A DNA stretch of 64,000 bases from Yersinia hibernica (GCF_004124235.1 NZ_CP032487.1:4340001-4404000), one strand, 5' to 3'. Positions 24,107 through 45,899 are shown, numbered from the stretch's first letter. Notes: generated by a model not told the origin, from the letters alone. Numbers and translations are program-made.

Positions 24107-25054
24107 GTGTCTGACTCTTTGCGGATTATTTTTGCCGGAACTCCTGACTTTGCAGCGCGCCATTTAGGCGCGTTGCTGTCTTCCCAACATCAGATTGTGG
24201 GAGTTTTTACTCAACCTGACCGCCCGGCGGGCCGTGGTAATAAGCTCACGCCGAGCCCAGTTAAGGTATTAGCCGAACAACACAACATTCCTGTTTTTCA
24301 GCCAAAATCATTACGGCCGGAAGAAAATCAACATTTAGTTGCTGACCTTAACGCAGATATTATGGTGGTGGTCGCCTATGGCCTGATTCTTCCCGCAGCA
24401 GTTTTAGCAATGCCGCGCTTAGGCTGCATTAATGTCCATGGTTCTCTGCTGCCACGTTGGCGCGGTGCTGCCCCCATCCAACGCTCTCTCTGGGCTGGCG
24501 ATGCCAAAACGGGTGTAACCATCATGCAAATGGATGTTGGGCTAGATACTGGTGATATGCTGCATAAAATTGAGTGCGTGATTGAGCCAGAAGATACCAG
24601 TGCGACCCTGTATGATAAGTTGGCACAGCTTGGCCCACAGGGTTTATTAGCCACATTGCAACAACTGGCTGAAGGCAGTGCGCATCCTGAAGTGCAAGAT
24701 GAAACACATGTTACCTATGCAGAAAAACTGAGCAAAGAGGAAGCCAAATTAGATTGGTCACTTTCTGCTGCCCAGTTAGAGCGCTGTATTCGTGCCTTCA
24801 ATCCTTGGCCTGTAAGTTATTTCGTGGTTGACGAGCAACCCATCAAAGTTTGGCAAGCACAAGTGCTTGCTGCGGTTGATAATGCAACGCCAGGGACCAT
24901 TCTTCATGCTGATAAGCATGGCATCCAGGTTGCCACCGCAGATGGCATTTTGAATATCACGCAACTGCAACCCGCCGGTAAGAAAGCCATGTCAGCCGCT
25001 GATTTACTAAATTCACGACGCGAATGGTTTACACCCGGTAGCCAGCTAGCATAA
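24107..25054 (+). CDS. fmt: Methionyl-tRNA formyltransferase
   Basis: Fmt formylates the initiator Met-tRNA with 10-formyl-tetrahydrofolate. The N-terminal domain shows [12 protein letters not shown], the catalytic [15 protein letters not shown] loop and LDTGDML. The frame opens with an ATG at 24092, but AGGA lies seven bases before the GTG at 24107, giving 315 residues starting (f)MSDSLRIIF, the length and start of E. coli Fmt. Confidence 0.97.
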   Translation: MSDSLRIIFAGTPDFAARHLGALLSSQHQIVGVFTQPDRPAGRGNKLTPSPVKVLAEQHNIPVFQPKSLRPEENQHLVADLNADIMVVVAYGLILPAAVLAMPRLGCINVHGSLLPRWRGAAPIQRSLWAGDAKTGVTIMQMDVGLDTGDMLHKIECVIEPEDTSATLYDKLAQLGPQGLLATLQQLAEGSAHPEVQDETHVTYAEKLSKEEAKLDWSLSAAQLERCIRAFNPWPVSYFVVDEQPIKVWQAQVLAAVDNATPGTILHADKHGIQVATADGILNITQLQPAGKKAMSAADLLNSRREWFTPGSQLA

Positions 25055-25147
25055 TAGCTCAGGTCTGACGGATAGATTTCATCGCCCGATACTTCATCAT
25101 CGGGCCACTTTCCCTTTATTTGCTGACGTTTGTCGGCTTTTTTGGTT

Positions 25148-26437
25148 ATGAAAAACACATATAATCTCCGCAGCATCGCTGCTAAAGCAATTAGCCAGGT
25201 ATTGGATCAGGGGCAATCGCTCAGTACCGTTTTGCCTGGGCTACAAAAAAACATTTCTGATAAAGACCGCGCATTGCTGCAGGAGTTGTGTTTTGGCACT
25301 TTGCGTGTCCTGCCGCAACTTGAGTGGTGTATCCAGCAGTTAATGGCGCGCCCGATGACCGGAAAACAGCGGGTTTTTCATTATCTGATTATGGTTGGAC
25401 TTTATCAGTTGATATACACCCGAATTCCCCCCCATGCAGCACTGGCAGAGACTGTTGAGGGCGCTACCGCCTTGAAACGCCCACAATTAAAAGGGTTAAT
25501 TAATGGGGTACTGCGCCAATTCCAGCGCCAGCAAGTGGAACTACTGGAACGGGCGGCTAATAATGATAGTCACTATCTGCATCCAAGCTGGTTATTGGCG
25601 CGAATCAAACATGCTTATCCTGAGCAATGGCCGCAAATTCTGGCGGCAAATAACCAGAAACCCCCCATGTGGCTGCGGGTAAATCGGCTACACCATTCGC
25701 GCGATGAATATCTGGAGCTATTAAAACAAGCCAACATTGATGCCCTACCGCACGATGTTTATCCCGATGCGGTTCGCCTTGTCACCCCTTGCGCCGTGAA
25801 TGATCTACCCGGCTTTGAACTTGGCTGGGTAACCGTGCAAGATGCATCAGCGCAAGGTTGCATCCCTCTGCTTGACCCACAAAATGGTGAGCAGATCCTC
25901 GACCTATGCGCCGCTCCGGGTGGCAAGACAACTCATATACTGGAAGCTGCGCCAAAGGCTCATGTATTAGCTATAGATATCGATGAACAACGGCTCAGCC
26001 GAGTTAAAGAAAATTTACAACGTCTTAAATTACATGCCGTGGCCCGAGTTGGGGATGGGCGCACACCTGATGAATGGTGTGGTGAACAACAGTTTGACCG
26101 AATACTGTTAGATGCACCTTGCTCTGCAACCGGCGTCATTCGCCGCCATCCTGATATCAAATGGTTACGCCGAGATAGTGATATTGCCGAGCTGGCTCAA
26201 CTGCAATCTGAGATAATAGACGCTATCTGGCCTAAACTGAAAAAAGGTGGCGTCATGGTTTACGCAACCTGCTCCATATTGCCCGAAGAAAATCAGCAGC
26301 AGATCGCCGCTTTCCTGCAACGCCAGGATGAGGCTGAGTTGGTTGAAACCGGCACACTCTCAGCGCCCGGTAGACAAAACCTGCCCCATCCTGAAGATGG
26401 TGATGGTTTTTATTATGCGAAGTTGATCAAAAGATAG
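25148..26437 (+). CDS. rsmB: 16S rRNA m5C967 methyltransferase
   Basis: RsmB methylates C967 of 16S rRNA. The 429-residue product has an N-terminal NusB-like RNA-binding domain (about 1-135) and a SAM-dependent domain with [21 protein letters not shown] and [11 protein letters not shown], whose two cysteines are the catalytic pair. The ATG at 25148 gives the family length; the frame is open upstream from a TTG at 25130. It follows fmt by 93 bases, with a short hairpin but no clear terminator between. Confidence 0.96.
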   Translation: MKNTYNLRSIAAKAISQVLDQGQSLSTVLPGLQKNISDKDRALLQELCFGTLRVLPQLEWCIQQLMARPMTGKQRVFHYLIMVGLYQLIYTRIPPHAALAETVEGATALKRPQLKGLINGVLRQFQRQQVELLERAANNDSHYLHPSWLLARIKHAYPEQWPQILAANNQKPPMWLRVNRLHHSRDEYLELLKQANIDALPHDVYPDAVRLVTPCAVNDLPGFELGWVTVQDASAQGCIPLLDPQNGEQILDLCAAPGGKTTHILEAAPKAHVLAIDIDEQRLSRVKENLQRLKLHAVARVGDGRTPDEWCGEQQFDRILLDAPCSATGVIRRHPDIKWLRRDSDIAELAQLQSEIIDAIWPKLKKGGVMVYATCSILPEENQQQIAAFLQRQDEAELVETGTLSAPGRQNLPHPEDGDGFYYAKLIKR

Positions 26438-26488
26438 TCGTGGCTTTTACTGCCTCAAACCTAATTTCAGTGTGAAACAGAGAACGCT

Positions 26489-27865
26489 ATGAAAATAATT
26501 ATTCTTGGGGCGGGGCAAGTTGGCGGAACCCTGGCAGAAAACCTGGTGGGTGAGAACAATGACATCACTGTCGTTGATGTCGACTCCGGGCGGCTACGCC
26601 AACTACAAGATAAATTTGATCTGCGAGTGGTGCAAGGGCACGGCTCGCACCCTCGTGTGTTGCGCGAAGCAGGGGCGGAAGATGCAGATATGTTGGTGGC
26701 AGTGACTAACTCCGATGAAACCAATATGGTTGCCTGCCAAATCGCTTACTCGCTCTTCAACACCCCCAATCGAATTGCCCGTATCCGGTCAGCTGAGTAT
26801 ATCCGTGAAGCCGACAAACTGTTCCTGCCGGAAGCGGTACCTATTGACCATTTAATCTCGCCGGAACAACTGGTTATCGATTACATCTATAAGTTAATCG
26901 AATATCCCGGCGCTTTGCAGGTGGTCAACTTTGCCGAGGGAAAAGTCAGCATTGCGGCGGTCAAAGCCTATTATGGCGGGCCATTGGTCGGCAATGCATT
27001 ATCATCTTTACGTGAACATATGCCGCATATTGATACCAGAGTCGCAGCTATATTTCGTCAAGACCATCCTATTCGCCCACAGGGTTCAACCATTATTGAA
27101 GCGGGTGATGAAGTCTTCTTTGTGGCCGCCTCACAGCATATTCGCGCGGTCATGAGTGAATTGCAGCGCCTGGAAAAACCCTATAAGCGCATTATGATTG
27201 TCGGCGGAGGCAATGTGGGCGCGGGTTTGGCTCTGCGATTAGAAAAAGATTACAGCGTAAAATTAATTGAACGCGACCAACAGCGCGCCGCTGAATTAGC
27301 TGAAATGCTGCATGACACCATCGTATTTTATGGCGATGCATCAGACCAGGAATTACTCGCAGAAGAGCATATTGAGCAGGTTGATGTCTTTATTGCGATT
27401 ACCAATGATGACGAAGCAAATATTATGTCGGCAATGTTGGCAAAACGGATGGGCGCTAAAAAAGCAATGGTATTAATCCAGCGCAGCGCCTATGTCGATT
27501 TGGTGCAGGGAAGTGTTATTGATATTGTTATATCACCGCAGCAGGCCACTATTTCTGCGCTATTAGGCCATGTCCGCAAAGCCGATATTGTCAGTGTTTC
27601 ATCATTAAGGCGCGGTGTGGCGGAAGCAATTGAAGCTATTGCCCATGGCGATGAAAGCACATCAAAAGTTGTCGGGCGCATGGTAGAAGATATAAAACTA
27701 CCGCCGGGCACAACTATTGGGGCCATTGTGCGCGGTGACGAGGTTATTATTGCCAATGGGAATTCTGTGATTAAACAGGGCGACCATGTAGTGATGTTTA
27801 TAACTCATAAGAAATTTGTTCCTGATGTCGAGCGGTTGTTCCAACCCAGCCCATTCTTCTTATAA
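26489..27865 (+). CDS. trkA: Trk potassium uptake system, NAD-binding subunit
   Basis: TrkA is the peripheral regulatory subunit that gates the TrkH/TrkG potassium channels according to bound NAD(H). The 458-residue product is a duplicated RCK protein: Rossmann motifs GAGQVGG (7-13) and GGGNVGAG (about 240-247), each followed by a TrkA-C domain. It is downstream of rsmB by 51 bases, probably in the same transcript. Confidence 0.97.
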   Translation: MKIIILGAGQVGGTLAENLVGENNDITVVDVDSGRLRQLQDKFDLRVVQGHGSHPRVLREAGAEDADMLVAVTNSDETNMVACQIAYSLFNTPNRIARIRSAEYIREADKLFLPEAVPIDHLISPEQLVIDYIYKLIEYPGALQVVNFAEGKVSIAAVKAYYGGPLVGNALSSLREHMPHIDTRVAAIFRQDHPIRPQGSTIIEAGDEVFFVAASQHIRAVMSELQRLEKPYKRIMIVGGGNVGAGLALRLEKDYSVKLIERDQQRAAELAEMLHDTIVFYGDASDQELLAEEHIEQVDVFIAITNDDEANIMSAMLAKRMGAKKAMVLIQRSAYVDLVQGSVIDIVISPQQATISALLGHVRKADIVSVSSLRRGVAEAIEAIAHGDESTSKVVGRMVEDIKLPPGTTIGAIVRGDEVIIANGNSVIKQGDHVVMFITHKKFVPDVERLFQPSPFFL

Positions 27866-27984
27866 TCAATGACAGCTAAATTAAAAGCATTCTTATTGAG
27901 GATAGAAAATTTTTCTATCATTATGGCCGTATCCAGTTTTATTTAGCTAAGATTAACTAGTTCATTTTAAAGGGGGGGTTGGTT

Positions 27985-28395
27985 ATGAGCTTTATGAAGG
28001 AATTCCGTGAATTTGCCATGCGCGGCAATGTTGTCGACTTAGCGGTCGGGGTTATTATTGGTGCCGCATTCGGCAGAATTGTTTCCTCACTTGTTGCCGA
28101 TATTATCATGCCGCCACTGGGCTTATTACTCGGTGGCGTCGATTTCAAACAGTTCCATTTCGTATTACGGGCGGCTGAAGGGACGATACCCGCGGTTGTC
28201 ATGAATTACGGCTCATTTATTCAAAGTATTTTTGATTTTGTCATTGTGGCACTGGCTATTTTCTCTGCAGTTAAACTGATGAATAAACTGCGTCGTGAAA
28301 AAGCGGAAGAACCCGCCGCACCTCCAGCCCCAACAGCAGAAGAAACCTTATTGACAGAAATCCGTGATTTACTAAAAGCCCAACAATCAAAATAA
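27985..28395 (+). CDS. mscL: Large-conductance mechanosensitive channel
   Basis: MscL is the emergency pressure valve of the inner membrane; it opens on sudden osmotic downshift. The 136-residue product has the first membrane helix with [16 protein letters not shown] (about 15-40), a periplasmic loop, the second helix (about 75-98) and a cytoplasmic helix rich in Glu, Ala and Pro. The ATG at 27985 follows a strong GGGGGGG ribosome site. It has its own terminator. Confidence 0.97.
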   Translation: MSFMKEFREFAMRGNVVDLAVGVIIGAAFGRIVSSLVADIIMPPLGLLLGGVDFKQFHFVLRAAEGTIPAVVMNYGSFIQSIFDFVIVALAIFSAVKLMNKLRREKAEEPAAPPAPTAEETLLTEIRDLLKAQQSK

Positions 28396-28414
28396 TTTCA
28401 AATCATCAAAACAA

Positions 28415-28442
28415 AAAAAGCCATCACATTGATGGCTTTTTT
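28415..28442. terminator. Terminator between mscL and arfA
   Basis: AAAAAGCCATC-ACATT-GATGGCTTTTT is a perfect stem with A and T runs on both sides, so it can work for mscL on the plus strand and for arfA on the minus strand. Confidence 0.88.
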
Positions 28443-28454
28443 ATTACTCTACAC

Positions 28455-28655
28455 TCAGAAGGCCAGTGGTAAAAAATCTATTAATTGCTTACCACTGGCC
28501 TCCCAGTTACCACCTTTGACATGTTTTCCTTTTCGCTGGTAACTTCCTTTCCCTTTAACATTCTTTTCAATACGTTGCCTGAACAGTGGGTCATGGAGCA
28601 GTGCTTCCAACGCGTTGTCTTTAATTTTACCTTTGGTGTGCTGATAGGTCGTCAT
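28455..28655 (-). CDS. arfA: Alternative ribosome-rescue factor A
   Basis: ArfA recruits release factor 2 to ribosomes stalled on mRNAs without a stop codon when tmRNA fails. The 66-residue product matches E. coli ArfA in [19 protein letters not shown] and [11 protein letters not shown]. The last 14 codons contain a 12-bp perfect inverted repeat. In E. coli an RNase III hairpin at this place makes arfA mRNA non-stop, so that tmRNA normally destroys the product, which is made only when tmRNA is overwhelmed. The same control is expected here. Confidence 0.95.
   Translation of the reverse strand: MTTYQHTKGKIKDNALEALLHDPLFRQRIEKNVKGKGSYQRKGKHVKGGNWEASGKQLIDFLPLAF
28461..28500 (-). promoter_or_regulatory. 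RNase III-type hairpin inside the arfA coding region
   Basis: GGCCAGTGGTAA and TTACCACTGGCC form a 12-bp perfect stem with a 16-base loop, within codons 52-65 of arfA. Cleavage here would remove the stop codon. The role is inferred from E. coli arfA; the structure is seen directly. Confidence 0.8.
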
Positions 28656-28743
28656 ATTAATGCCTCACTAATGAAGATATTGCTTAATAAACCCACAGAT
28701 AATAGCGCCTATATTAATGAATGAAAACTGCCCGCTAAAAAAT

Positions 28744-29169
28744 TTAATCTCTGGATAACTCTTCGGCCGCCCCCTGCTCCAACGCTTCTAAAATAGAGCA
28801 ATAAGTCGTAGCATGTGAACTTCCACAACATGCATTGCTAAGTCGTTTTAGAGATTCGCGCATCCGTTTTAACTCTGTAATCTTACTTTCCACATCATTC
28901 AAGCGGGAATCGACAATTGCCTTAGACTCTTGGCAAGTATGATGTTCAGGGTCAACACGGATAGACAATAATTCGGCAATGGTTTCTAAAGTAAATCCGA
29001 GCTGCTTGGCATAACGGATAAACCGCAAACGCTGCAAATCTTGTTCAGTGTATAACCTGTAGCCACCCTCTGTACGCTCTCCATGTTCCATCATCCCTTG
29101 TTTTTCATAATAGCGAATAGTATCGGGTGTTACGTCAGCGAGTTTAGCGAGCTGCCCAATCTTTAACAT
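28744..29169 (-). CDS. zntR: Zinc-responsive MerR-family activator
   Basis: ZntR activates the zinc exporter gene zntA when zinc is in excess, by untwisting its promoter. The 141-residue product has the MerR winged helix (IGQLAKLADVTPDTIRYYEK), a dimer coiled coil (about 80-110) and all zinc ligands: the Cys in HHTCQESK, and Cys-Cys-His-Cys in NACCGSSHATTYCS. The target zntA is not in this window. It follows yhdN by three bases. Confidence 0.95.
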   Translation of the reverse strand: MLKIGQLAKLADVTPDTIRYYEKQGMMEHGERTEGGYRLYTEQDLQRLRFIRYAKQLGFTLETIAELLSIRVDPEHHTCQESKAIVDSRLNDVESKITELKRMRESLKRLSNACCGSSHATTYCSILEALEQGAAEELSRD

Positions 29170-29172
29170 TTA

Positions 29173-29544
29173 TTATTCCTCTTTAGACAGCCTATCTACC
29201 ACTTTATGCTGATATTCTGTATGTAAAAAATCCGTGCTAAGCCCTGCCTGTTTCAATCTTAACTCTAATAAGAGCAGCTTCTTATGCAAATTTGCATAAT
29301 CATCATGTTGCCTATCGATCTGTGACAATAAATCAGCAATAGTCAGTGCTTCCTGCATATCCTGTAATTTGGGAGGAAGATAGCCCGCATTCTTGAGTAA
29401 TCTATATCCGGCTCTTAATTCAACAGGGACAAAGGTATCATCATCGAGCAATAATGGCCGGCCATTTCCTGGTAAGTTATCAAGCTCGCCTCTCTCCTGA
29501 GCGCTAATAATATGTCTTTCAGCCCACTCATCAATTAACGCCAT
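29173..29544 (-). CDS. yhdN: YhdN family protein (DUF1992)
   Basis: A 123-residue protein with the DUF1992 core (WAERHI...LPGNGRPLLLDDD...ELRAGYRLLKNAGYLPP). Related proteins are called DnaJ-related on weak grounds; I know of no proven function. It is the first gene of a two-gene unit with zntR and is preceded by the terminator of the alpha operon. Confidence 0.88.
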   Translation of the reverse strand: MALIDEWAERHIISAQERGELDNLPGNGRPLLLDDDTFVPVELRAGYRLLKNAGYLPPKLQDMQEALTIADLLSQIDRQHDDYANLHKKLLLLELRLKQAGLSTDFLHTEYQHKVVDRLSKEE

Positions 29545-29670
29545 GATGCCCCCAAGAGATCAAATTTCACGAATAGATAAAAGTTAAGATTAATAGATTG
29601 GCGGATAAATAATAAGAGGAGAAAAGGGCTATCGGGAGGGTAAGGACTCATGTCACTGAATTATGGTCGT

Positions 29671-29698
29671 AAAAAAACCGGGCAAGCCCGGTTTTTTT
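29671..29698. terminator. Terminator of the alpha operon (after rplQ)
   Basis: AAAAAAACCGGGC-AA-GCCCGGTTTTTTT, a perfect symmetric hairpin that could act in both directions. It lies 13 bases beyond the rplQ stop. Confidence 0.92.
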
Positions 29699-29711
29699 AC
29701 GCGTTTACAGA

Positions 29712-30125
<414 letters not shown>

Positions 30126-30141
30126 TTAACCTGTGATCCGG

Positions 30142-31134
30142 TTACTCGTTATCAGCAATGCTAGCCGGTGGCCAATTTTCTAGGCGCATGCCTAAAGAAA
30201 GACCACGTGATGCGAGCACGTCTTTAATCTCAGTAAGAGATTTTTTACCCAGGTTAGGCGTTTTCAGCAACTCAACCTCGGTACGCTGTACCAGATCACC
30301 GATGTAGTGGATAGCTTCTGCCTTGAGGCAGTTAGCAGAGCGGACAGTCAATTCCAGATCGTCAACAGGGCGCAGCAGGATCGGATCAAACTCTGGCTTC
30401 TCTTCTTTAACTTCCGGCTGACGTACATCACGTAGGTCAACGAAAGCTTCAAGCTGTTCAGCCAAGATAGTTGCCGCACGGCGGATCGCCTCTTCAGGAT
30501 CGATCGTGCCATTGGTTTCCATCTCGATAACCAACTTGTCCAGGTCGGTACGCTGTTCTACACGCGCTGCTTCAACATTGTAGGCAATTCGCTCTACAGG
30601 GCTGTAGCATGCGTCTACTAACAGACGACCAATCGGGCGCTCATCTTCTTCCGAATGAATTCGGGCAGAAGCCGGCACATAACCACGACCACGTTGAACT
30701 TTGATACGCATGCTAATAGCTGCGTTTTCATCGGTCAGGTGGCAGATAACGTGCTGCGGCTTGACGATTTCGACATCACCATCATGGGTGATATCGGCTG
30801 CAGTCACAGGGCCAATGCCAGACTTATTCAGGGTAAGAATAACTTCATCTTTACCCTGAACTCTCACCGCCAGCCCTTTCAGGTTGAGCAGGATCTCCAG
30901 GATATCTTCCTGTACGCCTTCTTTGGTGCTGTACTCATGCAGTACACCATCAATCTCAACCTCGGTCACCGCGCAACCCGGCATAGATGAAAGCAGAATA
31001 CGGCGCAGTGCGTTGCCGAGAGTATGGCCAAAGCCACGCTCTAACGGCTCAAGGGTCACCTTGGCGTGCGTCGAACTGACTTGCTCGATATCTACCAGGC
31101 GCGGTTTTAGAAACTCTGTCACAGAACCCTGCAT
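30142..31134 (-). CDS. rpoA: RNA polymerase alpha subunit
   Basis: RpoA forms the dimer scaffold for core polymerase assembly and contacts UP elements and activators. The N-terminal domain covers about 1-235. The C-terminal domain (about 250-320) has the DNA-contact arginine in [10 protein letters not shown] and the [12 protein letters not shown] helix. The protein has 330 residues against 329 in E. coli: the extreme C-terminus reads SIADNE rather than SIADE. It is fourth in the alpha operon, 25 bases after rpsD. Confidence 0.99.
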   Translation of the reverse strand: MQGSVTEFLKPRLVDIEQVSSTHAKVTLEPLERGFGHTLGNALRRILLSSMPGCAVTEVEIDGVLHEYSTKEGVQEDILEILLNLKGLAVRVQGKDEVILTLNKSGIGPVTAADITHDGDVEIVKPQHVICHLTDENAAISMRIKVQRGRGYVPASARIHSEEDERPIGRLLVDACYSPVERIAYNVEAARVEQRTDLDKLVIEMETNGTIDPEEAIRRAATILAEQLEAFVDLRDVRQPEVKEEKPEFDPILLRPVDDLELTVRSANCLKAEAIHYIGDLVQRTEVELLKTPNLGKKSLTEIKDVLASRGLSLGMRLENWPPASIADNE

Positions 31135-31159
31135 TGTGTCCTCTCTTTGGTACTAAGCT

Positions 31160-31798
<639 letters not shown>

Positions 31799-31810
31799 CT
31801 AAAAGCAGCG

Positions 31811-32203
<393 letters not shown>

Positions 32204-32216
32204 TCAATCACCCCGA

Positions 32217-32573
32217 TTATTTCTTGATCGGTTTACGCGGACCCTTACGGGTACGTGCGTTGGTCTTAGTACGCTGACCGCGAACTGGTAGACCACGACG
32301 ATGACGCAAACCACGATAAGTCCCAAGGTCCATCAGACGCTTGATGCTCAGGGTCACCTCACGACGCAGATCACCTTCTACAACGTACTTGGCAACTTCG
32401 TCACGCAGCTTCTCGATTTGCTCTTCAGACAGCTCACTGATCTTAACATTTTCAGCAATACCCGCCGCAACACAGATAGCCTGTGAGCGAGTTTTACCGA
32501 TGCCGTAGATCGCAGTTAACGCGATAACGGTATGTTTCTGATCAGGAATGTTAATGCCTGCTATACGGGCCAC
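32217..32573 (-). CDS. rpsM: 30S ribosomal protein S13
   Basis: S13 on the 30S head contacts the P-site tRNA and the 50S bridge B1. The 118-residue product starts [20 protein letters not shown] and has the basic tail ([18 protein letters not shown]). It is the first gene of the alpha operon; its leader holds the S4 target. Confidence 0.99.
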   Translation of the reverse strand: MARIAGINIPDQKHTVIALTAIYGIGKTRSQAICVAAGIAENVKISELSEEQIEKLRDEVAKYVVEGDLRREVTLSIKRLMDLGTYRGLRHRRGLPVRGQRTKTNARTRKGPRKPIKK

Positions 32574-32666
32574 TATGCACTCCTACTATTTTATACAGCA
32601 ATACCATTCTGAAAAGCCCGTTTTCAGGATACTCAAATAGCATTGCAGTCACATACAAAAGATTGG
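32574..32666 (-). promoter_or_regulatory. Alpha operon leader with the S4-binding pseudoknot region
   Basis: The stretch containing TTTGAGTATCCTGAAAACGGGCTTTTCAG and the ATAGTAGGAGTG before rpsM is almost the same as the E. coli alpha leader, where S4 binds a pseudoknot and traps the ribosome. I compared it from memory; the conserved stems are CTGAAAA/TTTTCAG. Confidence 0.7.
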
Positions 32667-32672
32667 CTGGCT

Positions 32673-32701
32673 AATCTAGCCAGCTCAACCCAACTTTGCA
32701 A
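32673..32701 (-). promoter_or_regulatory. Alpha operon promoter
   Basis: Minus-strand -35 TTGCAA (32696-32701), 17-base spacer, -10 TAGATT (32673-32678). It lies just after rpmJ and matches the known E. coli promoter. Confidence 0.75.
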
Positions 32702-32720
32702 GAAAAATATGCAAGATAAA

Positions 32721-34203
<1,483 letters not shown>

Positions 34204-34210
34204 CTGCTAC

Positions 34211-34645
34211 TTATTCCTCAATTTTACCGCCAGCAGCTTCGATAGCAGCACGAGCGCCTTTGGTGACACGCAGACCACGCAGAGTTACCGCACGAGTGAT
34301 TTCGCCTGAAAGCATAACTTTCGCGAACTCAATCTGGGTACCAACAACGTTAGCGGCTTTCAGCGTGTTCAGGTCGATTACGTCGCCTTCCACTAAAGCC
34401 AGTTCAGACAGACGAACTTCTGCCGTGATCATCGCTTTGCGAGAGGTGAAGCCGAATTTCGGCAAACGACGATATAAAGGCATCTGACCACCTTCAAAAC
34501 CACGACGTACGCCACCGCCAGAACGTGAGTTCTGACCTTTGTGACCACGACCAGAGGTTTTACCCAGGCCAGAACCAATACCACGACCTACACGCTTCGG
34601 CGCATGCTTGGCACCATCAGCCGGAGACAGAGTATTTAAACGCAT
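34211..34645 (-). CDS. rplO: 50S ribosomal protein L15
   Basis: L15 is a late-assembly 50S protein with a long basic Gly/Arg-rich N-terminal arm ([20 protein letters not shown]) that reaches into 23S rRNA. The product has 144 residues, as in E. coli. It sits between rpmD (three bases) and secY in the spc operon. Confidence 0.99.
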   Translation of the reverse strand: MRLNTLSPADGAKHAPKRVGRGIGSGLGKTSGRGHKGQNSRSGGGVRRGFEGGQMPLYRRLPKFGFTSRKAMITAEVRLSELALVEGDVIDLNTLKAANVVGTQIEFAKVMLSGEITRAVTLRGLRVTKGARAAIEAAGGKIEE

Positions 34646-34648
34646 CTG

Positions 34649-34828
34649 TTACTCCTCAACTTTAACCATGTAGGAAACCAAGTTGACCATACCACGCACA
34701 GCAGGAGTATCCTCACGCTCTACAGTATGACCAATACGACGCAGACCTAAACCGATCAAGGTTGCCTTATGTTTTGGCAAACGACCGATACTGCTTTTTG
34801 TTTGAGTTACTTTAATAGTCTTTGCCAT
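34649..34828 (-). CDS. rpmD: 50S ribosomal protein L30
   Basis: L30 is a 59-residue 50S protein: it begins [18 protein letters not shown] and includes [18 protein letters not shown]. It starts two bases after the rpsE stop and ends three bases before rplO, so translation is coupled. Confidence 0.98.
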
Positions 34829-34830
34829 GG

Positions 34831-35343
<513 letters not shown>

Positions 35344-35348
35344 CTACC

Positions 35349-35711
<363 letters not shown>

Positions 35712-36245
35712 TTACTTCTTCTTAGCCTCTTTGGTACGCACGACTTCGTCGGCGTAACGGACACCCTTGCCTTTATAAGGCTCAGGACGACGGTAGGCAC
35801 GCAGATCTGCTGCAACCTGACCAATCACCTGCTTATCAGCGCCTTTCAGCACGATTTCAGTTTGGGTCGGGCACTCTGCAGTGATGCCAGCCGGCAATTC
35901 ATGGTCAACTGGGTGAGAGAAGCCTAAAGCTAAATTCACCACGTTGCCTTTAACTGCGGCACGGTAACCTACACCTACCAATTGAAGCTTCTTAGTGAAG
36001 CCTTCGGTAACACCAACGACCATTGCATTAAGCAGTGCACGAGTGGTACCCGCTTGGGCCCAACCGTCTACAGCGCCTTCGCGTGGAGCGAAAGTCAGTG
36101 TATTTTCTTCTTGCTTAACTTCAACAGCGCTATGGACGGTACGAGTCAGCTCGCCGTTCTTACCCTTTATCGAAATAACCTGACCGTTGAGTTTTACCTC
36201 TACGCCGGCAGGAATGACGACGGGTGCTTTTGCAACACGAGACAT
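35712..36245 (-). CDS. rplF: 50S ribosomal protein L6
   Basis: L6 lies at the base of the L7/L12 stalk near the sarcin-ricin loop and the factor-binding site. The 177-residue product is a duplicated fold, with the C-terminal signature [14 protein letters not shown]. Confidence 0.99.
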   Translation of the reverse strand: MSRVAKAPVVIPAGVEVKLNGQVISIKGKNGELTRTVHSAVEVKQEENTLTFAPREGAVDGWAQAGTTRALLNAMVVGVTEGFTKKLQLVGVGYRAAVKGNVVNLALGFSHPVDHELPAGITAECPTQTEIVLKGADKQVIGQVAADLRAYRRPEPYKGKGVRYADEVVRTKEAKKK

Positions 36246-36259
36246 TCTTTCCTCCCGAA

Positions 36260-36658
<399 letters not shown>

Positions 36659-36685
36659 TTACTCCCGTGATTCAATTGGTGACAA

Positions 36686-36991
36686 TTACCAGCTAGCCTT
36701 TTTAAGGCCCGGGATTTCACCGCGCATTGCGGTTTCACGGACTTTAATACGGCTCAACCCGAACTTCCGCAGGAAACCATGCGGACGACCAGTTTGGTTG
36801 CAGCGATTACGCTGACGGGACGGGCTGGAATCACGCGGCAGAGACTGCAGCTTCAGAACAGCATTCCAACGATCTTCATCGGATGAGTTCACACCAGAGA
36901 TAATAGCTTTTAATTCCTCGCGTTGAGCGCGGTATTTATTAGCTAGTTTTACGCGAACGACTTCGCGTGCTTTCATTGATTGCTTTGCCAT
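36686..36991 (-). CDS. rpsN: 30S ribosomal protein S14
   Basis: S14 in the 30S head binds near S3 and S10. The product has 101 residues and is the long, zinc-free (C-) form: the C-terminal region [20 protein letters not shown] has only one cysteine. It lies 14 bases after rplE. Confidence 0.99.
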
Positions 36992-37005
36992 AAGTCAACC
37001 CTACC

Positions 37006-38268
<1,263 letters not shown>

Positions 38269-38335
38269 CTAATGTCAACTACTACTTTAGGACCCAGAAT
38301 AGGTCGTTTAAAAGCCCCACTAATGAGGGCGCGGC

Positions 38336-38341
38336 ATTATA
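38336..38341 (-). promoter_or_regulatory. spc operon promoter (-10 element)
   Basis: Minus-strand GTTATAATGCCGCGCCCTC, with TATAAT at 38336-38341, repeats the E. coli spc promoter word for word. The -35 is weak by eye. The leader to rplN is about 75 bases. Confidence 0.75.
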
Positions 38342-38380
38342 ACACCGGTTCCACATCCTTTGATAGGAAAAAGTGGGTAG

Positions 38381-38415
38381 AAAAAATAAGCGGCCCATTT
38401 TCTGAGCCGCTTATT
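38381..38415 (-). terminator. Terminator of the S10 operon
   Basis: On the minus strand AATAAGCGGC pairs perfectly with GCCGCTTATT (10 bp, 11-base loop), then a run of T. It separates rpsQ from the spc promoter. Confidence 0.88.
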
Positions 38416-38436
38416 ATGTTCGAGCCAGCTACTCTA

Positions 38437-40362
<1,926 letters not shown>

Positions 40363-40367
40363 CTACC

Positions 40368-40649
<282 letters not shown>

Positions 40650-40660
40650 TTATCCTCTAA

Positions 40661-41488
<828 letters not shown>

Positions 41489-41501
41489 TTACTCCTCCGA
41501 C

Positions 41502-43058
<1,557 letters not shown>

Positions 43059-43078
43059 TCAATCGCTCAATGACCTGA

Positions 43079-43567
<489 letters not shown>

Positions 43568-43573
43568 CCGCGC

Positions 43574-43601
43574 ATTATACGTAAATACCAGCAGGAAGCA
43601 A
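43574..43601 (-). promoter_or_regulatory. S10 operon promoter
   Basis: Minus-strand -35 TTGCTT (43596-43601), 16-base spacer, -10 TATAAT (43574-43579), then the GC-rich GCGCGGGCC discriminator typical of stringently controlled promoters. Confidence 0.8.
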
Positions 43602-43685
43602 GCTGGTGTTGAAAATCTATGCAAAAACTTACTAGATAATTTAATCGAGAAAGAATAAAGCTATTTGAAGGACTTTAATGAAGAG

Positions 43686-43717
43686 AAAGAGTGAGGCCAA
43701 TACCGCGCTCACTCTTT
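43686..43717 (-). terminator. Hairpin downstream of bfr
   Basis: AAAGAGTGAG pairs perfectly with CTCACTCTTT (10 bp, 12-base loop), 37 bases beyond the bfr stop. The bases after it on the minus strand are pyrimidine-rich rather than pure T, so termination is probable but not certain. Confidence 0.55.
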
Positions 43718-43754
43718 TGACTAGAAATATTATTGCTGGATAAACTGCGAGGAA

Positions 43755-44228
43755 TTAGTCTTTTGCCAGCTGGGCTTGGGAGTAGTTTTGTATTCCCAGA
43801 CGGTCAATCAGACTAAGCTCGGTCTCAAGCCAATCAATGTGCCCTTCTTCTTCGGCCAGAATTTCTTTCAGCAAATCGCGGCTAACATAGTCATGAATAG
43901 AGTCCGCGTAGGCAATCCCCTCACGCAGATCCTTAGCACCAGCCAATTCGAGGGCCAAATCTGACTTCAGTATCTCCTCAACATCCTCCCCAATATTCAG
44001 CTTACCTAAATCCTGTAAGTTAGGTATGCCCTCGAGGAATAAGATGCGCTCGATATATTTATCCGCATGTTTCATTTCATCGATGGACTCGTTATACTCC
44101 TTATCATTAAGGCGCATCAATCCCCAGTTTTTAAACATGCGGGCGTGGAGAAAATATTGATTGATGGCAACTAACTCGTTGCCGAGCAGTTTATTGAGAT
44201 GTGCAATTATCTTTTTATCACCTTTCAT
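43755..44228 (-). CDS. bfr: Bacterioferritin
   Basis: Bfr stores iron as a mineral core in a 24-subunit haem-containing shell. The 157-residue product has the ferroxidase ligands Glu18, Glu51 and His54 and the haem ligand Met52 ([12 protein letters not shown]). The frame opens at 44276, but GGAGGG lies before the ATG at 44228, which gives the E. coli start MKGDKKII. It follows bfd, which releases its iron. In E. coli the pair lies beside gsp genes and chiA; those are absent here. Confidence 0.97.
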   Translation of the reverse strand: MKGDKKIIAHLNKLLGNELVAINQYFLHARMFKNWGLMRLNDKEYNESIDEMKHADKYIERILFLEGIPNLQDLGKLNIGEDVEEILKSDLALELAGAKDLREGIAYADSIHDYVSRDLLKEILAEEEGHIDWLETELSLIDRLGIQNYSQAQLAKD

Positions 44229-44306
44229 AGCTATACCCTCCGCTTCCAGTACTAAAAGTGTAGTACCAGATGGCAAAGTGTGGGGAAAACTTCTCCCTGC
44301 TAACTA

Positions 44307-44501
44307 TTAGGCAACATCATTCATTTCTGGAATATTAGCTCGTTCCTCAATCAAGATTTCTCTGGCCTGTCGAATGCACTTCCCGCAGTCGGTGCCAATT
44401 GGGACTAATTGACGCAACTGCTGGATGGTATGTGGATGGTGCTGACGTACAGCTTTACGGATAACTTTGTCTGATACCGCATTACACAGGCAAACATACA
44501 T
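44307..44501 (-). CDS. bfd: Bacterioferritin-associated ferredoxin
   Basis: Bfd is a small [2Fe-2S] protein that delivers electrons to Bfr to mobilise stored iron. The 64-residue product has four cluster cysteines, 4 and 6 (MYVCLCNAV) and 39 and 42 (GTDCGKC). An in-frame GTG at 44513 precedes it, but the ATG at 44501 fits the family start and the upstream AAGTGAG. It is 78 bases upstream of bfr. In E. coli bfd is induced by iron lack through Fur; I did not identify a clear Fur box. Confidence 0.94.
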   Translation of the reverse strand: MYVCLCNAVSDKVIRKAVRQHHPHTIQQLRQLVPIGTDCGKCIRQAREILIEERANIPEMNDVA

Positions 44502-44584
44502 AAAATGACTCACTTCTTAACCAGTATTTCTAGTGTAAATAAGAATGCGAGTTATTTCAATTAAGATTATTAACTTTGGGCAAT

Positions 44585-44607
44585 AAAAAAGGGCGCCGAA
44601 GCGCCCT
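44585..44607 (-). terminator. Terminator of the str operon (after tufA)
   Basis: Minus-strand GGGCGC-TTCG-GCGCCC followed by six T: a UUCG tetraloop terminator, 37 bases after the tufA stop. Confidence 0.93.
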
Positions 44608-44643
44608 CTACTTGATCAATAAAATAATTAATCAATAAAACAA

Positions 44644-45885
<1,242 letters not shown>

Positions 45886-45899
45886 TTAAACCCGAAAGC

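Noticed and set aside
27901..27919. 8-bp hairpin GATAGAAA/TTTCTATC between trkA and mscL as a terminator
   Set aside because: The stem is AT-rich with no T-run after it; too weak to claim.
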